From the NCBI GenBank assembly GCA_938003765.1, contig CALKYE010000115.1, forward strand, positions 1 to 64,000: a stretch of DNA of 64,000 nucleotides, in the 5' to 3' direction. Of the stretch, positions 25,355-35,140 are shown in pieces. The notes under the pieces were generated by a model. It worked only from the letters and a program-made list of their open reading frames with translations, searched no databases and was not told where the DNA came from. Each line of letters begins with the position of its first letter. Within the stretch, counting starts at the first letter, position 1. The position numbers were made by a program, and so were the translations under genes. The stretch is from an uncultured Planctomycetia bacterium. Its GTDB lineage: Bacteria; Planctomycetota; UBA1135; GCA-002686595.

Positions 25355-27096
25355 CGCTTGCGCTCCAACGCCGCGACGGCGTGTCGCGTTCCGGGCTCGA
25401 ACGGGCGCTCGTTCGGCGCGAGGCTCCAGAGCTTCGACGCGCGGTAGTTGGCCTTGACCCACTCCATGAGCGAGCGGCCGTAGTCGCGGCCGAAGAACGG
25501 CGCGCCGTACTCGGTGGTGTCGCGGTGGACGAGCAGGATCACGTCGGGCGGCGACTTCATCAGCTCGTCCAGCATGGCCTGCTCGCCGAACATCACCAGC
25601 TCCGGCGGCATGAAGTTGAAGTGCCGCGTCGGTCCCCGGCGGCGCGAGAGGTAGTTGAGCAGCGCGCCCTCGGGCAGCACGAGCAGCGAACCGCCCGGCG
25701 GACAGCGCTCCTCGACCCAGGCCAGCGCCTCGGGCAGGTACTGGCCGCGCGGGCTGACGATCAGTCGATCCGCGCCGGCGCCGAGCTCGAGCGTGTTCCA
25801 GCGCCGCGCCTGCGCCATCGGCCACAGGTGTCCGGCGAGCAGCGCGGCCACGAGCGGGAGCAGACCCGCGCGCACGGCGCCCGCGCTCTCGAAGCGCTGC
25901 GACGGAATCCAGTCGAGCAGCGCGAGCAGCAGCACGACGACGCCCGGCGCCGCGAGCGCGAAGCCGTAGAACTCGACGCGCGCGTTGAGGGCCATGCGCA
26001 GGAGCAGCAGCAACGCGAACGCGCACCAGCCGACGCGCAACGCACCGTTGGCGCTCTGCGCGCGCGTGCGAATCGCGAAGACCAGCGCCGCGAGGGTGTA
26101 GAAGCTCAGCGGGTAGAGCGCGTCCTTCATCGGCAGCGCGATGAACGCGGCAGCGCCGAGCGCGCCGCCGCACACGCCGGCCGCGAGCGAGCCCCAGCGT
26201 CGCGCCGTCCAGACGACCAGCGCCACGCACACTGCTGTGCCCGCGCTCCATGCGGCGATGCGTGTGAGGTGATAGCCGAGAGGCTCGAGCCCCATCGCGA
26301 TGCGGTACAGCGGAAAGTCGGCGGCATCTCCGCGCAGAGCGTGCGGCCAAGAGCCGAGCGCGCCCGCGAGCGCCTCGAGCGGCGGCATCGCCAGCGACAG
26401 CAATCCGACGGCGAGCGCGAACGGCGCAGCGACGCCGATCAGCGCGAACTTCGCGTGCGCTAGCTTCTCACGCGCGGGTTGCGGGGCCGCCGCCCAGAGC
26501 GCGAGCAGTCCGGCCGCGAGCGCGACGGTCGTCTCGACCTTCGTGAGCACGACCAGCCCCAGGCACAGGCCCACGCCGAACGCGAGCGGCGCGCGCGGTC
26601 GTTGCAGCCAGTGGTGGGCGAGCTCGAAGGCGAGCAGCGCGAGCGCGATGGCCAGCGGCAAGTCCTGCGAGTACGGCCACACGAAGTTGTAGTTGCCGGC
26701 GCCCGAATGCAGCGCGAGGCCGCACAGCGTCGTGAATCCGACGCAGGCGATCGCCGCTGCGAACTCGTTCGCGAGGCGCGCGCACAAGCGGAACAGCAGC
26801 GCGAGCACGAGCGCGAGCTGGGCGAGGCCCACGAGCGCCACCGTCGTGAGGCTCACGCCGAACAGCTTCATTCCCAGCGCCTGCGTGTACGACGCGAGCG
26901 GGCCGATGAAGTTGGCGAGGTCGCGGTAGAGCACGTCGCCCTCCGCGAGACGCCACGCGAGGTACGCCTCGCCGCCGAAATCGACGATCGGATCGGCCCA
27001 GCGCCGCCACGTCCAGGCCGCCATCAGCACGGCGCTGAGCGCGACGAACGCGGCGGCGATCAGCGTCGAGCGTCGCACGGCGGTCGGTGCGCTCAT
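25351..27096 (-). CDS. GT-C-like multispan membrane protein (GT39-like)
   Basis: The ATG at 27096 sits in the preceding stop (ATGA) and starts a 581-residue protein with about twelve membrane helices. After helix 1 comes DFGGEAYLAWRLAEGDVLYRD, the loop pattern (acidic residue, YLAWRLAEG, LYRD) of GT39/ArnT-like transferases, followed by the FIGPLASYTQALGM helix that mirrors their typical Y-G-P-L start of helix 2. A soluble tail of ~140 residues (from about 440) ends the chain. The quoted motif is split here for brevity; its key residues are the acidic GGEA pair and LYRD. It probably moves a sugar from polyprenyl phosphate. Much longer open frame upstream in the same phase is antisense-like noise. 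Confidence 0.65.
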   Translation of the reverse strand: MSAPTAVRRSTLIAAAFVALSAVLMAAWTWRRWADPIVDFGGEAYLAWRLAEGDVLYRDLANFIGPLASYTQALGMKLFGVSLTTVALVGLAQLALVLALLFRLCARLANEFAAAIACVGFTTLCGLALHSGAGNYNFVWPYSQDLPLAIALALLAFELAHHWLQRPRAPLAFGVGLCLGLVVLTKVETTVALAAGLLALWAAAPQPAREKLAHAKFALIGVAAPFALAVGLLSLAMPPLEALAGALGSWPHALRGDAADFPLYRIAMGLEPLGYHLTRIAAWSAGTAVCVALVVWTARRWGSLAAGVCGGALGAAAFIALPMKDALYPLSFYTLAALVFAIRTRAQSANGALRVGWCAFALLLLLRMALNARVEFYGFALAAPGVVVLLLALLDWIPSQRFESAGAVRAGLLPLVAALLAGHLWPMAQARRWNTLELGAGADRLIVSPRGQYLPEALAWVEERCPPGGSLLVLPEGALLNYLSRRRGPTRHFNFMPPELVMFGEQAMLDELMKSPPDVILLVHRDTTEYGAPFFGRDYGRSLMEWVKANYRASKLWSLAPNERPFEPGTRHAVAALERKR

Positions 27097-29693
27097 CGCG
27101 GCGCGTCCTGCTCGGACACCAGCGCGCGCAGCGTCAAGGAGCTGAACTCGGCGTCGCTCGAAGGGAACTCGAGCTCGAGCTCTCCGGCGCGACACGCGCG
27201 AGCGCCTTCGAAGCGCACGCCCACGTCCGAGCGCCACGCGATGCAGTACGACGTCGCCGCTCGGCCCCAGAGCGTCCAGCTCACGCTGCTCCCGTCGAAC
27301 TCGACCTCGCACACGCGCAGTTGCGACGAGCGCTCGCCCTCGCGCAGGCTGGCGCGTTCGATCAGCAGCTCGGGTCCGGAGCGGTACTCCAGACGCCAGC
27401 TCGCTTCGTCGCGCACGTCGACACCGAGGATCTGCGCCTCCAGCGCGCCCGGGAGAGGCTTCAGTGCGACCTCGCGCTCGCCTTCGCGCGCGCTGCGGCT
27501 CAGCGGCGGCAGCAGCGGTCGCACCATGAGTTTGAGCGGCGAACCCTTCAGTCCGCGCACGCGAACGTTGAGCGTCGTGTGCGAGCCGCGCTCGCGTTCG
27601 AGTTCGAGATCGAAGCTCGTCCCGCCCGCGCGCACGTTGCGCAGCGCGGAGCGGCGGCTCGCGGGCGCGAGTTGCAGGCGCAGCACGGCGACGGAGTCCG
27701 GCGCGGCGAGCGAGAGCCCGTACTCTCCGTGCACCGTGGACTGCGAGATCGTGCTCGAGCTGAAGATCTGGTGCGGAACGCCGCGCGGCGGTGTCTCGCA
27801 GCGCTCGGCGCGCAGGTGCTCGGGCACGAAGCCCAGCCCGCTGAAGCCGTGGAGCGCGACGGTGGAGTCGAGGAGCTGTCGGCCCGCGAGCGTGAAGCCG
27901 TACGCGTACTGCGCGAGGATCGCGAAGTTCGTCGTGTAGGGGAACACCGAGCCGGTGTTGTAGCTGGCGGCGTCGAATTGGCTCGAGTCGTCGGCGAACA
28001 GGCGCACGCCCCAGTCCGCGGCGAGCGCGGGGTGGTTGAGCGCGGCGACGCTGCGCGCGGAGCGGCGCGGATCGAGAAGTCGCCGCGACAACGCCAGCGC
28101 TTGGTACGAGGTGGAGTCGTCTTGCAACTCGCCGTCGATGCGCTGCGCGAAGCCGTACCGTCCGGCGCGCTCCGACCAGAAGCTCTCGGCTGCGGCGTGG
28201 GCGCGTTCCCGCTGCGCGCGCACCTGCTCGAGCAACTCGCGTTCGCCCAGCGCTTGCGCGAGGTGCTCGAGCCCGCGCAACGCGCTCAGCCAGATGCCGT
28301 GCAGGTAGATGTCGGAGCGGATGCGTCCGACGAGCGCGCCGGCTTCGAGCGCTGCGATGCCGAGCTTGCGGTTCGAGAGCAGTCCGTCGTCCTCGAGGCT
28401 GCGCGTGCAGCAGTTCCAGGCTGCGAGGACGTTGGGCCACAGACGCTCGACGAGTTCGCGATCGCCGCTGGCCTGGTAGTAGTCGTGCAGGCACGCGATG
28501 AAGCCGGGCGTGATCTGCGCCTTGTAGTAGGCGTACGGGTAGTCCTCGCGCCAGCGGCACAGTCCGGCCGAGAGCACCAGCTCGTGCATGAGCTTGCCGT
28601 CGCTGCGCTGCGTGCTGGCGACGAACTCGAGCGCGGCCCGCGCGCCAGCGAAGTCGCCGTACGCGCACATCGCGCGCGAAGCGCTCAGCGCATCGCCGCC
28701 GAAGAACCAGCCGAATCCGGGGCGCTCGCTCGCGCCGCTGGGCGCCAGGCCCGCGACGAGGCCGCGGCCCAGTCCGTCGACCTCGACCCAGGCCTTCTCG
28801 ATCGCGACCTTCGCCCACAGGAAGGCCTCGGCGTGGAGCTCGTCGTCGGACTCCAGGTGCGTGGTGCGCGCGAGGAAGCTCTTCCAGTGTTCTTCGAGCG
28901 CGCGCGCTTCGCTCGCCCAGTGCTGCGCGATCCAGCGGTACTCCTGCCGAGCAGCGTCGAGCACGGCGTGCAGCCGCGCATGGCCCTGCGCGGCGCCTTG
29001 CTCGCCGACACAGGCCTCGTCGCTCAGCGCCTGCGGCGCGCGCTCGGCGCCGGCAATGAAGAACACGAGCGGCCCGCGTCCGGCGCGCGCGACGCTGCAC
29101 GGCAGGCGCACGACCAGGGGCTCGCGCGGAGCGGCGTGGTCGGCGTCGAGTTCGCACGGTTCGGCCTCCGGACTGCCCAGCAGCGCTGCGAAGCGCCCGA
29201 GCTCTTCGCTCAGCGCCACCGCGCCGGTCTCGTCGTCGCGCAGCGCGAGCCGTCCGCCCATCCCCGCGGGCCACATCGGCTCGATGCGCGGCGTGAAGCG
29301 CACCTGGAGCTCGAGCGGTCGCGCCGTCTGCACGCTGAACGTCATCCACGCGGCGCGGCGCGTGCGCGCGACGAACAGGCGTTGGATCACGCGGAAGTCG
29401 GGACCGATGTACTCGATCTCGACGTGGTCGGGTTGCACGGCGACGGCGCGCGCCAGGTCGCGTCCGCGGTGCAGCCGCTCCGCTTGGAACCACGGTTCGA
29501 GGTCGCGCACGAGCGCGAGCGGCCACATCCAGCACTCGAAGCGCCCGAGCTCGTCGCCGAGCAGCGCCATGCGCTCGCCGCTGGCTTCGAGGAAGCGCCG
29601 CCATGAACGGCCGTCGACCCGGCGCTCCAGGCGCGGCAGTTCCTCGGCGGGGGTGTGGGCTCCGGTGGGGGACGGACGCGCTGAAGGGCTCAC
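27093..29693 (-). CDS. Six-hairpin glycosidase (amylo-alpha-1,6-glucosidase/GH63-like)
   Basis: The 866-residue product begins with a beta-sandwich region (1-240) and continues with an (alpha/alpha)6 barrel (about 270-650). Landmarks are FGWFFGGDALSASRAM, AYYKAQITPGFIACLHDYY and the aromatic-rich SYNTGSVFPYTTNFAILAQY, which together fit bacterial glycogen-debranching/GH63-type six-hairpin enzymes. The acidic residues in GGDA and in the RWREDYPYAYY region are candidate catalytic or sugar-binding residues. No signal peptide is seen. The start is GTG at 29693. As first gene of the minus-strand set, it faces the ABC importer across a 69-base divergent promoter region, which suggests joint control. 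The exact linkage cleaved is not determinable. Confidence 0.8.
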   Translation of the reverse strand: MSPSARPSPTGAHTPAEELPRLERRVDGRSWRRFLEASGERMALLGDELGRFECWMWPLALVRDLEPWFQAERLHRGRDLARAVAVQPDHVEIEYIGPDFRVIQRLFVARTRRAAWMTFSVQTARPLELQVRFTPRIEPMWPAGMGGRLALRDDETGAVALSEELGRFAALLGSPEAEPCELDADHAAPREPLVVRLPCSVARAGRGPLVFFIAGAERAPQALSDEACVGEQGAAQGHARLHAVLDAARQEYRWIAQHWASEARALEEHWKSFLARTTHLESDDELHAEAFLWAKVAIEKAWVEVDGLGRGLVAGLAPSGASERPGFGWFFGGDALSASRAMCAYGDFAGARAALEFVASTQRSDGKLMHELVLSAGLCRWREDYPYAYYKAQITPGFIACLHDYYQASGDRELVERLWPNVLAAWNCCTRSLEDDGLLSNRKLGIAALEAGALVGRIRSDIYLHGIWLSALRGLEHLAQALGERELLEQVRAQRERAHAAAESFWSERAGRYGFAQRIDGELQDDSTSYQALALSRRLLDPRRSARSVAALNHPALAADWGVRLFADDSSQFDAASYNTGSVFPYTTNFAILAQYAYGFTLAGRQLLDSTVALHGFSGLGFVPEHLRAERCETPPRGVPHQIFSSSTISQSTVHGEYGLSLAAPDSVAVLRLQLAPASRRSALRNVRAGGTSFDLELERERGSHTTLNVRVRGLKGSPLKLMVRPLLPPLSRSAREGEREVALKPLPGALEAQILGVDVRDEASWRLEYRSGPELLIERASLREGERSSQLRVCEVEFDGSSVSWTLWGRAATSYCIAWRSDVGVRFEGARACRAGELELEFPSSDAEFSSLTLRALVSEQDAPR

Positions 29694-29725
29694 GGCGCGA
29701 GCAAGCTAGCGGCAGCGGAGCGCTT

Positions 29726-29754
29726 TTGCGCGCCCCGGTGTGCGCTGCTACAAA
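29726..29754 (+). promoter_or_regulatory. Candidate promoter of the sugar ABC operon
   Basis: TTGCGC (29726-29731) and TACAAA (29749-29754) are 17 bases apart within the 69-base divergent region. The -10 ends eight bases before the ATG at 29763 and no ribosome site is present, so transcription would begin at or within two or three bases of the start codon (leaderless mRNA). By-eye assignment. Confidence 0.35.
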
Positions 29755-29762
29755 CCGTCGCG

Positions 29763-32042
29763 ATGGCGCTCACGCTTCTCGCGACCCTGGCCTTGAGCGC
29801 GGGAGTCGGAGAGCCGCTCGAGCGACCCGCGGCTTCGGAGCGGCGGTTGGTCGTGATGGTCGACGAGCGCGGCTTCGAGTCCTGGCCCGGCCTGTACGAG
29901 CTCGAGCGCGAGTTCGAGGCGCGCTACCCGGGCCTTGACGTGCAGCTCCTCGAGCAGAGCGGCGCGGTCGGGCAACAGGACAAGGCGCGCTTCCTGCTCG
30001 CCGGCGAGCTGCAGCTCGACGTCACGCGCATCGACGTGACCGAGTTCGGCGCCTACCTGGGCGAAGGCGCGCTGGTCGATCTGGCGCCGTACTTCGACGC
30101 GGACCCGACCTGGCGGGCGGACGAGTACCTGCCGGTCGTCGACGGTCTGCGCGACGCGCGCGGCCACCTCTACGGGCTGCCGTCGACCTTCACGCCGTAC
30201 GTGATGTACTTCAACCGCGACCTCCTGCGCGCGGCCGGAGTCGACGAACCGCGCGAGGGCTGGACGTGGGAGCAATTCCTCGCCGCTTGCCGTGCGACGA
30301 CGCGCGACGTGGACGGCGACGGGCGCACCGATCAGTGGGGCGTGTCGCTGACGCAGTGGCTGCAGGCGCTCACGCCGTGGATCTGGCAGAACGGGGGCGA
30401 GTTGCTCGACGAGCGGGCGCAGCGCTCCAGGCTGCACGAGCCCGAAGTCGTGGGTGCGCTCGAGTTCGTGCGCTCGCTGCTGCACACCGAGCGCGTGGCG
30501 TCGTTCGACGCCAGCTTCGAGGTGACCTTCTCCCAGGGCTTGTTCCAGGCGGGGCGCGCCGCGTTCTACGGGCCGGTGGGCTACTGGGAGACCTACCGCT
30601 TCAAGTACATCGACGCCTTCGAGTGGGACGTGGCGCCGCTTCCGCGAGGCGCGCGCGCAGCCACGGCGATCGCGATGACGGCCTACGTCGTGCCGCGGAC
30701 CGCGCGCGAGCCCGAGCTGGCCTACCAGTTCATTCGCGCGCTCGCCGGTCCGCGCTTCCAGGGGCTCCTCGCGCGCATCGGCAACGGCGCGCCCGGACTG
30801 CGCAGCGCGGCGCTCAGCGAGGACTTCCTCGATCCCGTGCGTCCGCCGCGCAGCGAGAAGGTGTTCCTCGACGTGCTGCCGAGCGCGCGCTTCCTGCCGC
30901 CGCTCGCCAACTGGCGCGCGATCGGAGATCTGTGCGCCGCCGAGCTCGCGCAGGTGCTGCTCGCGGAGCAGTGCGACGTCGCGCAAGCGTGCGCGAGCAT
31001 GTCGCGCAAGGTCGATCAGCACCTCGAGCGCGAACGGGCGCGCGTCGGGCTGACGCAGCTCCGCGCGGGTTCGCTCGAGCTCTCCTTCGCGCTCGCCGCG
31101 GCGGCGGCGCTCGCGCTGGGGCTGGCGTCGTTGACGCGCTCGCGCAGCCGCCTGGAGCGCGGTGAGCAACGCGCCGCTCTCGTCCTGCTCGCGCCTTGGG
31201 CGATCGGTTCCGCGCTGCTGTTCGTCGGCCCGGCGGCGTGCACGGCGCTGCTCGCGCTGTGCGAGTGGTCGCCGCTGCGGCCGCTCGACGACGCGCGCTG
31301 GACCGGGCTCGACAACTTCGCGCGGCTGCTGGAAGACCCGACCTTCCACGCTTCGCTGCGCGCGAGCCTCGCGTACGCGGCGACGAGCGTTCCCGTCGGG
31401 CTCGTGCTCTCACTGGCGCTGGCGCTGCTCCTGCGCGAGCACAGCCGCTGGTCCGCGCTGACGCGCACGCTGGTGTACGCGCCGTCGCTGCTCTCGCCCG
31501 TGGTGGTCGCGGTCGTGTGGCGCTTCGTGCTCGACCCCGATCAGGGCTTGCTCAACGACGTGCTGCTGCGAGCCGGGCTCGACGCGGTCGCGTGGACGCG
31601 CAGCGAGCGCGCGGTGCTCCCGGCGTTCGTCCTGATGAGCTGTTGGAGCGTGGGCGGGCAGATGCTCGTGTTCCTCGCGGCGCTCCAGGCGCTCGACCCG
31701 CAGCTCGAGGAGGCTGCGCGCGTCGACGGCGCCGGTTGGTGGCGGCGTTTGTGGCACGTGACGCTGCCACAGTTGTCGCCCGTGGCGTTGTTCAACCTCG
31801 CGATCGGACTGCTCGGCGCTTTCAACGTCTTCGCGCAGCCCTACCTGCTCACGCAGGGCGGACCGGGCGACGCGACGCGCTTCGTGGCGCTGTACCTGTA
31901 CGAGTCGGGATTCCGACGGCTCGACATGGGCTATGCGGCGGCGATCGCGGCCGTGGTGTTCGCCGCGCTCGCGCTCTCGACCTGGGGGCTGTTGCGCGCG
32001 TCGCGTCGCTTCGTGCACTACGCGGCGAGGAGCGGGCGATGA
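29763..32042 (+). CDS. Fused extracellular solute-binding protein and MalF/UgpA-type permease
   Basis: This 759-residue protein joins two components that are normally separate. Residues about 27-430 form a family 1 sugar-binding protein (RRLVVMVDERGFESWPGLYE, YGLPSTFTPYVMYFNRDLLR, DVDGDGRTDQWGV). Residues 438-456 form a membrane helix. From about 470 follows a six-helix permease with the EAA loop EEAARVDGAGWWRRLWHVTL, which docks to the ATPase. The N-terminal hydrophobic segment is a weak signal peptide. Topology works: binding domain outside, linker helix inward, permease after. The frame is uninterrupted, and both halves carry their motifs, so this is not a sequencing fusion of out-of-frame genes. 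The next permease overlaps by ATGA. Confidence 0.9.
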   Translation: MALTLLATLALSAGVGEPLERPAASERRLVVMVDERGFESWPGLYELEREFEARYPGLDVQLLEQSGAVGQQDKARFLLAGELQLDVTRIDVTEFGAYLGEGALVDLAPYFDADPTWRADEYLPVVDGLRDARGHLYGLPSTFTPYVMYFNRDLLRAAGVDEPREGWTWEQFLAACRATTRDVDGDGRTDQWGVSLTQWLQALTPWIWQNGGELLDERAQRSRLHEPEVVGALEFVRSLLHTERVASFDASFEVTFSQGLFQAGRAAFYGPVGYWETYRFKYIDAFEWDVAPLPRGARAATAIAMTAYVVPRTAREPELAYQFIRALAGPRFQGLLARIGNGAPGLRSAALSEDFLDPVRPPRSEKVFLDVLPSARFLPPLANWRAIGDLCAAELAQVLLAEQCDVAQACASMSRKVDQHLERERARVGLTQLRAGSLELSFALAAAAALALGLASLTRSRSRLERGEQRAALVLLAPWAIGSALLFVGPAACTALLALCEWSPLRPLDDARWTGLDNFARLLEDPTFHASLRASLAYAATSVPVGLVLSLALALLLREHSRWSALTRTLVYAPSLLSPVVVAVVWRFVLDPDQGLLNDVLLRAGLDAVAWTRSERAVLPAFVLMSCWSVGGQMLVFLAALQALDPQLEEAARVDGAGWWRRLWHVTLPQLSPVALFNLAIGLLGAFNVFAQPYLLTQGGPGDATRFVALYLYESGFRRLDMGYAAAIAAVVFAALALSTWGLLRASRRFVHYAARSGR

Positions 32043-32869
32043 GCGCGCGCGGCGTCAGGCTGTGGCGACGCGCGGCGATGGCGCTGTGCGCTTACGCGTT
32101 CCTCGCGCCGATGTTCTACATGCTCAGCGTGTCGCTCCAGGCCGAGGGGCACGGGCTCGGCGGATCCTGGCTCGCCGCCGCGCGCGACCCGCACTGGGAG
32201 AACTACCCCACGGCGCTGGCGCGCATGGGGGACTGGAGGCTGCTGCTGGCGAACACGCTGCTCGTCAGCGTGCTGTGCGTCGCAGGTCAGTTGCTCACAT
32301 GCTCGCTTGCGGGCTACGCCTTCGCGCGCGTGGAGTTCCGCGGCCGCGATCTCGCGTTCGCGCTCGTGCTCGCGACGATGATGGTCCCCGAGCAGGCGAC
32401 CGCGATTCCACGCTTCCTGCTCTTCCGCACGCTCGGGCTCGTCGACACGTTCGGACCCCTGATCCTGCCCGCCGTGCTGGGCGGCTCGCCGTTCTTCGTG
32501 TTCCTGTTCCGCCAGTACTTCCTCGCGCTGGGGCCCGAACTCGGCGAGGCGGCGCGCGTCGACGGCTGCGGTCATCTGCGCGCCTGGTGGAGCATCTTCC
32601 TCCCGCTGGCGCGGCCCATGCTCGTCACGGTCGGCTTGTTCACGTTCCTCGCCACCTGGAACGATCTGTGGACGCCGTTGATCTACCTGACGAGTCCGGA
32701 GAAGAGCACGCTCACGCTCGCGCTGGCGAGCTTCAACCGCAGCTACAACACGGCGGTCGAACACATGCTCGCGGCGTCGGCGATCGTGCTCGCGCCGTGC
32801 CTGCTCCTGTACTTCACTCTGCAGCGACTGTTCCTGCGCGGCATCGTGGTCGCCGCGTCCAAACGCTGA
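32039..32869 (+). CDS. MalG/UgpE-type sugar ABC permease
   Basis: This 276-residue permease has six predicted helices and the EAA loop LGEAARVDGCGHLRAWWSIF before the last two helices. The motif PLARPMLVTVGLFTFLATWN is typical of the MalG/UgpE side of carbohydrate importers. It would pair with the permease half of the fused protein to form the channel. It starts inside the stop of that gene. The ATPase gene follows after 13 bases. The two EAA loops in the operon are similar (EAARVDG in both), as expected for a heterodimer contacting a single ATPase homodimer. Confidence 0.92.
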   Translation: MSARGVRLWRRAAMALCAYAFLAPMFYMLSVSLQAEGHGLGGSWLAAARDPHWENYPTALARMGDWRLLLANTLLVSVLCVAGQLLTCSLAGYAFARVEFRGRDLAFALVLATMMVPEQATAIPRFLLFRTLGLVDTFGPLILPAVLGGSPFFVFLFRQYFLALGPELGEAARVDGCGHLRAWWSIFLPLARPMLVTVGLFTFLATWNDLWTPLIYLTSPEKSTLTLALASFNRSYNTAVEHMLAASAIVLAPCLLLYFTLQRLFLRGIVVAASKR

Positions 32870-32882
32870 GGCCCTGCGACGA

Positions 32883-33937
<1,055 letters not shown>

Positions 33938-33941
<4 letters not shown>

Positions 33942-35104
33942 GCACGAGCTATCCGACGCTGATGCGCTCAGACCTGCGCGCGGTGCTCGAAGCCGGTCCG
34001 TTCGCGCCGAGCGAGCGCGGCTACAGCTTCGAGTCCGAAGTGCTCGTGCGTCGCGACAACGCCGGCGCCGTCGTGCCGGCCTGGGACGATGACGTCGAAC
34101 AGTTGGGCGCGGTGCGCGCGGCGCTCGCGACGCTGGAGGGCCTCTCGATCGCGGCCCGCGGCGTGGCGCGCATCCAGAGCGTCGAACACGAGTCCCCGGT
34201 CGGCGCGTTCGAGAGCTTCGCGCTCCGCTCGCAGGCGCTGGCCGAGCGCGTCGCGGCGTGGGGGATGGAGCTGGTGGCGTGCGGGTCCGATCCGTGGGCT
34301 GCGCAGGGTCGTTCGCTCGACGCCGTGCTGCGCGTGCCGTTCGGCTCTCCGGCCAGCGCTCCGCAGCGCTGGGCTGCGGCGCAGGCGCTCGCGCCGCTCA
34401 GTGAAGCGATCTTCGCCTGCTCGCCGCTGCGCGAGCAGTCCAGTCAAGGCGCGCGCTCGCTGGGCGCGGCGCAACGTCGTGCGGAGCGGACGCGTGGCTT
34501 CATGCGCACGGATTCGACGGCGACGCTCGAGCGCTTCCTGGACTGGGCGCTCGAGGCCCCGGTCCGTGAGGAACGCTCGTTCCGCGAGTGGTTCGAGCGC
34601 GGCGAGAACGGTCGTTGGCCCGATCGAGCGGACTTCGCCGCACACGTGGCGAGCCTGCGCGCGCACGTGCTGCCCGCGGGCGGACTGTCCCTGCGCGCGT
34701 TCGACGCGCCGCCGTTCGAGTTCGCGTGCGTGCCGCTCATCTGGTGGAGCGTGCTGCTCGACGACACCGCGTGCCTGCGGGAGTTGTCCCAGTGGGCGCC
34801 GCCGACGGTCGCGCGGCTCGAGGTGGCCTCGAATGCGGCGCTCACCGATCCCGAGCTCGCGGCGCAGGCGCGGCGCTCGTTCGCGCTCGTGGCTGAGCGC
34901 TTGCTCGACCGCCCCGGCCGGTACGCGACGCCGCAGATGCTCGCGTCGTTCGTCGCCTTCGCCGAGCGCTTCGCGCTGCGCGGGCGCACTCCGGCGGACG
35001 AGTGGCTGGCGCGCTTCGCCCGACGCGGACGCTTCTCGTTGTCGGACTGGGTCGAATTGCGCGCGCACTGGCGCGCCGCGAGCCTCGCGCGCTCCGCGGC
35101 GTGA
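33938..35104 (+). CDS. Glutamate-cysteine-ligase-like protein (GCS2/GshA type)
   Basis: GTG at 33938 overlaps the ATPase stop. The 388-residue protein follows the order of plant/alphaproteobacterial gamma-glutamylcysteine synthetases: an acidic substrate segment (IQSVEHESPVGAFESFALRS), an ALAPLSEAIFACSPLRE helix, RTRGFMRTDS, FLDWALEAPV, SFREWFERGE, then a DFAAHVASLRAHVLPAGG block and a PPFEFACVPLIWWSVLLDD helix. Each has a counterpart in that enzyme class, which joins Glu to Cys for glutathione. The N-terminal part before residue 60 is short, and sequence match is moderate. Related ligases make ergothioneine or mycothiol precursors, so the amine substrate is uncertain. Its place in a sugar-import operon is unexplained. 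Confidence 0.6.
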
Positions 35105-35140
35105 CGCTTCACGGCGTTACGTTGCGCTGTTCGGCGCGGC

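Noticed and set aside
27097..29604. Upstream extension of the 25351 gene's frame to 29604
   Set aside because: It lies in the same strand as the six-hairpin glycosidase but in another frame. Only from ATG 27096 does it read as membrane protein; upstream it is Arg/Ala noise.
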